NCBI GenBank assembly: GCA_900755865.1
Contig: CAAEHZ010000261.1
Location: 1 to 5,994 of the forward strand
DNA: 5,994 bases
From: Lachnospiraceae bacterium
Lineage (GTDB): Bacteria > Bacillota > Clostridia > Lachnospirales > Lachnospiraceae
Reading direction: 5' to 3'
Below the pieces are notes generated by a model. That model was given only the letters and a program-made list of their open reading frames with translations, was not told the DNA's origin and did not search any database. The position numbers were made by a program, and so were the translations under genes. Each line of letters starts with the position of its first letter. Within the stretch, counting starts at the first letter, position 1. Below are positions 5,001-5,994 of the stretch, piece by piece.

Positions 5001-5864
5001 TTATGCCTTTCCAACAGAACCGAAAAGCTCCATCTTTTCCTTTACAGTTGCCTTAATTGCTTCTGCACCGGGTGCCAGAAGTTTACGGGGGTCAAAGCCC
5101 TTACCTTCCAAATCCTTGCCTTCCTCAATATACTTACGGGTTGCTGCCGCAAAGGAAAGCTGGCACTCTGTATTTACATTAATCTTTGCCACTCCAAGGC
5201 TGATTGCCTTCTTAATCATATCTGCGGGGATTCCGGTACCACCATGCAATACCAGCGGAAGTTCACCGGTAAGCTGCTGGATGGCATCCAGTGTTTCAAA
5301 GCTCAGACCCTTCCAGTTTGCGGGATACTTTCCGTGAATATTGCCGATGCCTGCTGCCAGGAAATCTACTCCCAAATCAGCTACAGCCTTACATTCCTTC
5401 GGGTCTGCACATTCACCCATACCGATAACGCCGTCCTCTTCGCCGCCAATGGAACCAACCTCTGCCTCGATGGAAAGCCCCTTTGCATGCGCTGCATGAA
5501 CCAGCTCTGTAGTCTTTGCCACATTCTCATCAATCGGATAGTGGGAACCATCGAACATAATAGAAGAAAAACCTGCTTCAATACATTTATAGCAGCCTTC
5601 AAAAGTACCATGGTCAAGATGTAATGCTACCGGTACATCAATATCCAAATCCTTCAGCAGACCATTTACCATACCAACAACTGCATGGTAGCCGCCCATG
5701 TACTTTCCGGCTCCTTCTGATACACCAAGAATAACCGGAGATTTGCACTCCTTTGCAGTCAGCAGAATAGACTTTGTCCATTCCAGATTGTTGATGTTAA
5801 ACTGACCTACTGCATAATGACCCGCTTTTGCCTTTTTCAGCATTTCTGTTGCAGAAACTAACAT
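5001..5864 (-). CDS. fba: Class II fructose-1,6-bisphosphate aldolase
   Basis: The 287-residue cytoplasmic enzyme reversibly cleaves fructose-1,6-bisphosphate to glyceraldehyde-3-phosphate and dihydroxyacetone phosphate in glycolysis and gluconeogenesis, using a divalent metal, typically zinc. The class II signature is clear: LHLDHG (81-86) with catalytic Asp84 and metal ligand His85, EAEVG (133-137), GNIHGKY (174-180) with metal ligand His177, LHGGTG (206-211) with His207 as a further metal ligand, and the phosphate-binding stretch INVNTE (228-233). Length is close to Bacillus FbaA (about 285 residues) and shorter than E. coli FbaA, which fits class IIB. The related tagatose-bisphosphate aldolase (GatY/KbaY) shares these motifs, but no tagatose or galactitol genes are adjacent. 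GGAGGT lies eight bases before the start at 5864. The gene appears monocistronic, with a strong promoter upstream and a terminator downstream, as expected for a housekeeping enzyme. Confidence 0.95.
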   Translation of the reverse strand: MLVSATEMLKKAKAGHYAVGQFNINNLEWTKSILLTAKECKSPVILGVSEGAGKYMGGYHAVVGMVNGLLKDLDIDVPVALHLDHGTFEGCYKCIEAGFSSIMFDGSHYPIDENVAKTTELVHAAHAKGLSIEAEVGSIGGEEDGVIGMGECADPKECKAVADLGVDFLAAGIGNIHGKYPANWKGLSFETLDAIQQLTGELPLVLHGGTGIPADMIKKAISLGVAKINVNTECQLSFAAATRKYIEEGKDLEGKGFDPRKLLAPGAEAIKATVKEKMELFGSVGKA

Positions 5865-5905
5865 TTCACTCTACCTCCGTTTTCCAGTTTGATACCTTTT
5901 TGCTT

Positions 5906-5934
5906 AGTTTACCATATTGTCAATTTTTTGTCAA
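5906..5934 (-). promoter_or_regulatory. Strong sigma-A promoter of the aldolase gene
   Basis: On the minus strand a perfect TTGACA (complement of 5929-5934) is separated by exactly 17 nt from TAAACT (complement of 5906-5911), which is preceded by an extended -10 TGG. A second TTGACA (complement of 5918-5923) lies inside the spacer and is too close to serve the same -10. The start point would be near 5899, giving a leader of about 35 nt. Confidence 0.8.
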
Positions 5935-5994
5935 AGAGTATTATTTACCATGATTTCGATTGCCTGATGCAGATTTCTGATTTCTACCCTTTCA
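5931..5994 (-). CDS. Possible C-terminal fragment of an upstream minus-strand gene
   Basis: Reading the minus strand from the window edge, one frame is open for 20 codons and ends ...IEIMVNNTL followed by TGA at 5931-5933. The peptide has an ordinary amphipathic composition and its stop codon touches the -35 box of the aldolase promoter. Twenty open codons prove little, and no family is recognisable from so short a tail. Confidence 0.3.
   Translation of the reverse strand, partial: ERVEIRNLHQAIEIMVNNTL

Overview
The window looks like the chromosome of a motile, low-to-moderate GC Firmicute, most likely a Lachnospiraceae-type gut Clostridium. This is inferred from the class II aldolase, AGGAGG-type ribosome binding sites, two near-consensus flagellar sigma-28/sigma-D promoters and a CsrA family protein. 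No rRNA, tRNA, CRISPR array or insertion sequence was seen.

Layout, left to right. (1) A divergent CsrA homologue lies on the minus strand (86-361). (2) A block of about 1.94 kb is bounded by an 18-bp perfect inverted repeat (424-441 and 2346-2363), which extends to an imperfect repeat of 35 positions with 30 matches. The block carries a small catalytic-domain-only tyrosine recombinase (479-1057) and an unrecognised 323-residue protein (1296-2267). Two sigma-28-like promoters, at 1072-1099 and 2302-2328, sit in its intergenic spaces. (3) A two-gene operon follows for a membrane O-acyltransferase of the AlgI/DltB (MBOAT) family (2448-3896) and a membrane-anchored SGNH/DltD-like partner (3909-4916). 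(4) A strong terminator, probably bidirectional, separates this operon from a convergent class II fructose-bisphosphate aldolase gene (5001-5864, minus strand), which has its own strong sigma-A promoter. (5) The tail of another minus-strand gene may enter at the right edge.

The main proposal is that 424-2363 is a self-contained invertible DNA element of the FimB/RecV type, encoding its own recombinase. In the orientation given, the right-end sigma-28 promoter fires straight into a 17-bp terminator hairpin built around the right recombination site, so little should reach the acyltransferase operon. After inversion the same promoter would point at csrA about 90 nt away, and the swapped half-sites would no longer form a T-tailed terminator. 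This would be a phase switch linking flagellar sigma factor to a CsrA-type post-transcriptional regulator. Inside the element, a second sigma-28-like promoter followed by a terminator could make an RNA of about 75 nt with two GGAUG CsrA-type motifs, or could act as an attenuator ahead of the unknown gene. The repeats, hairpins and motifs are read directly from the sequence; the switch itself is inference.
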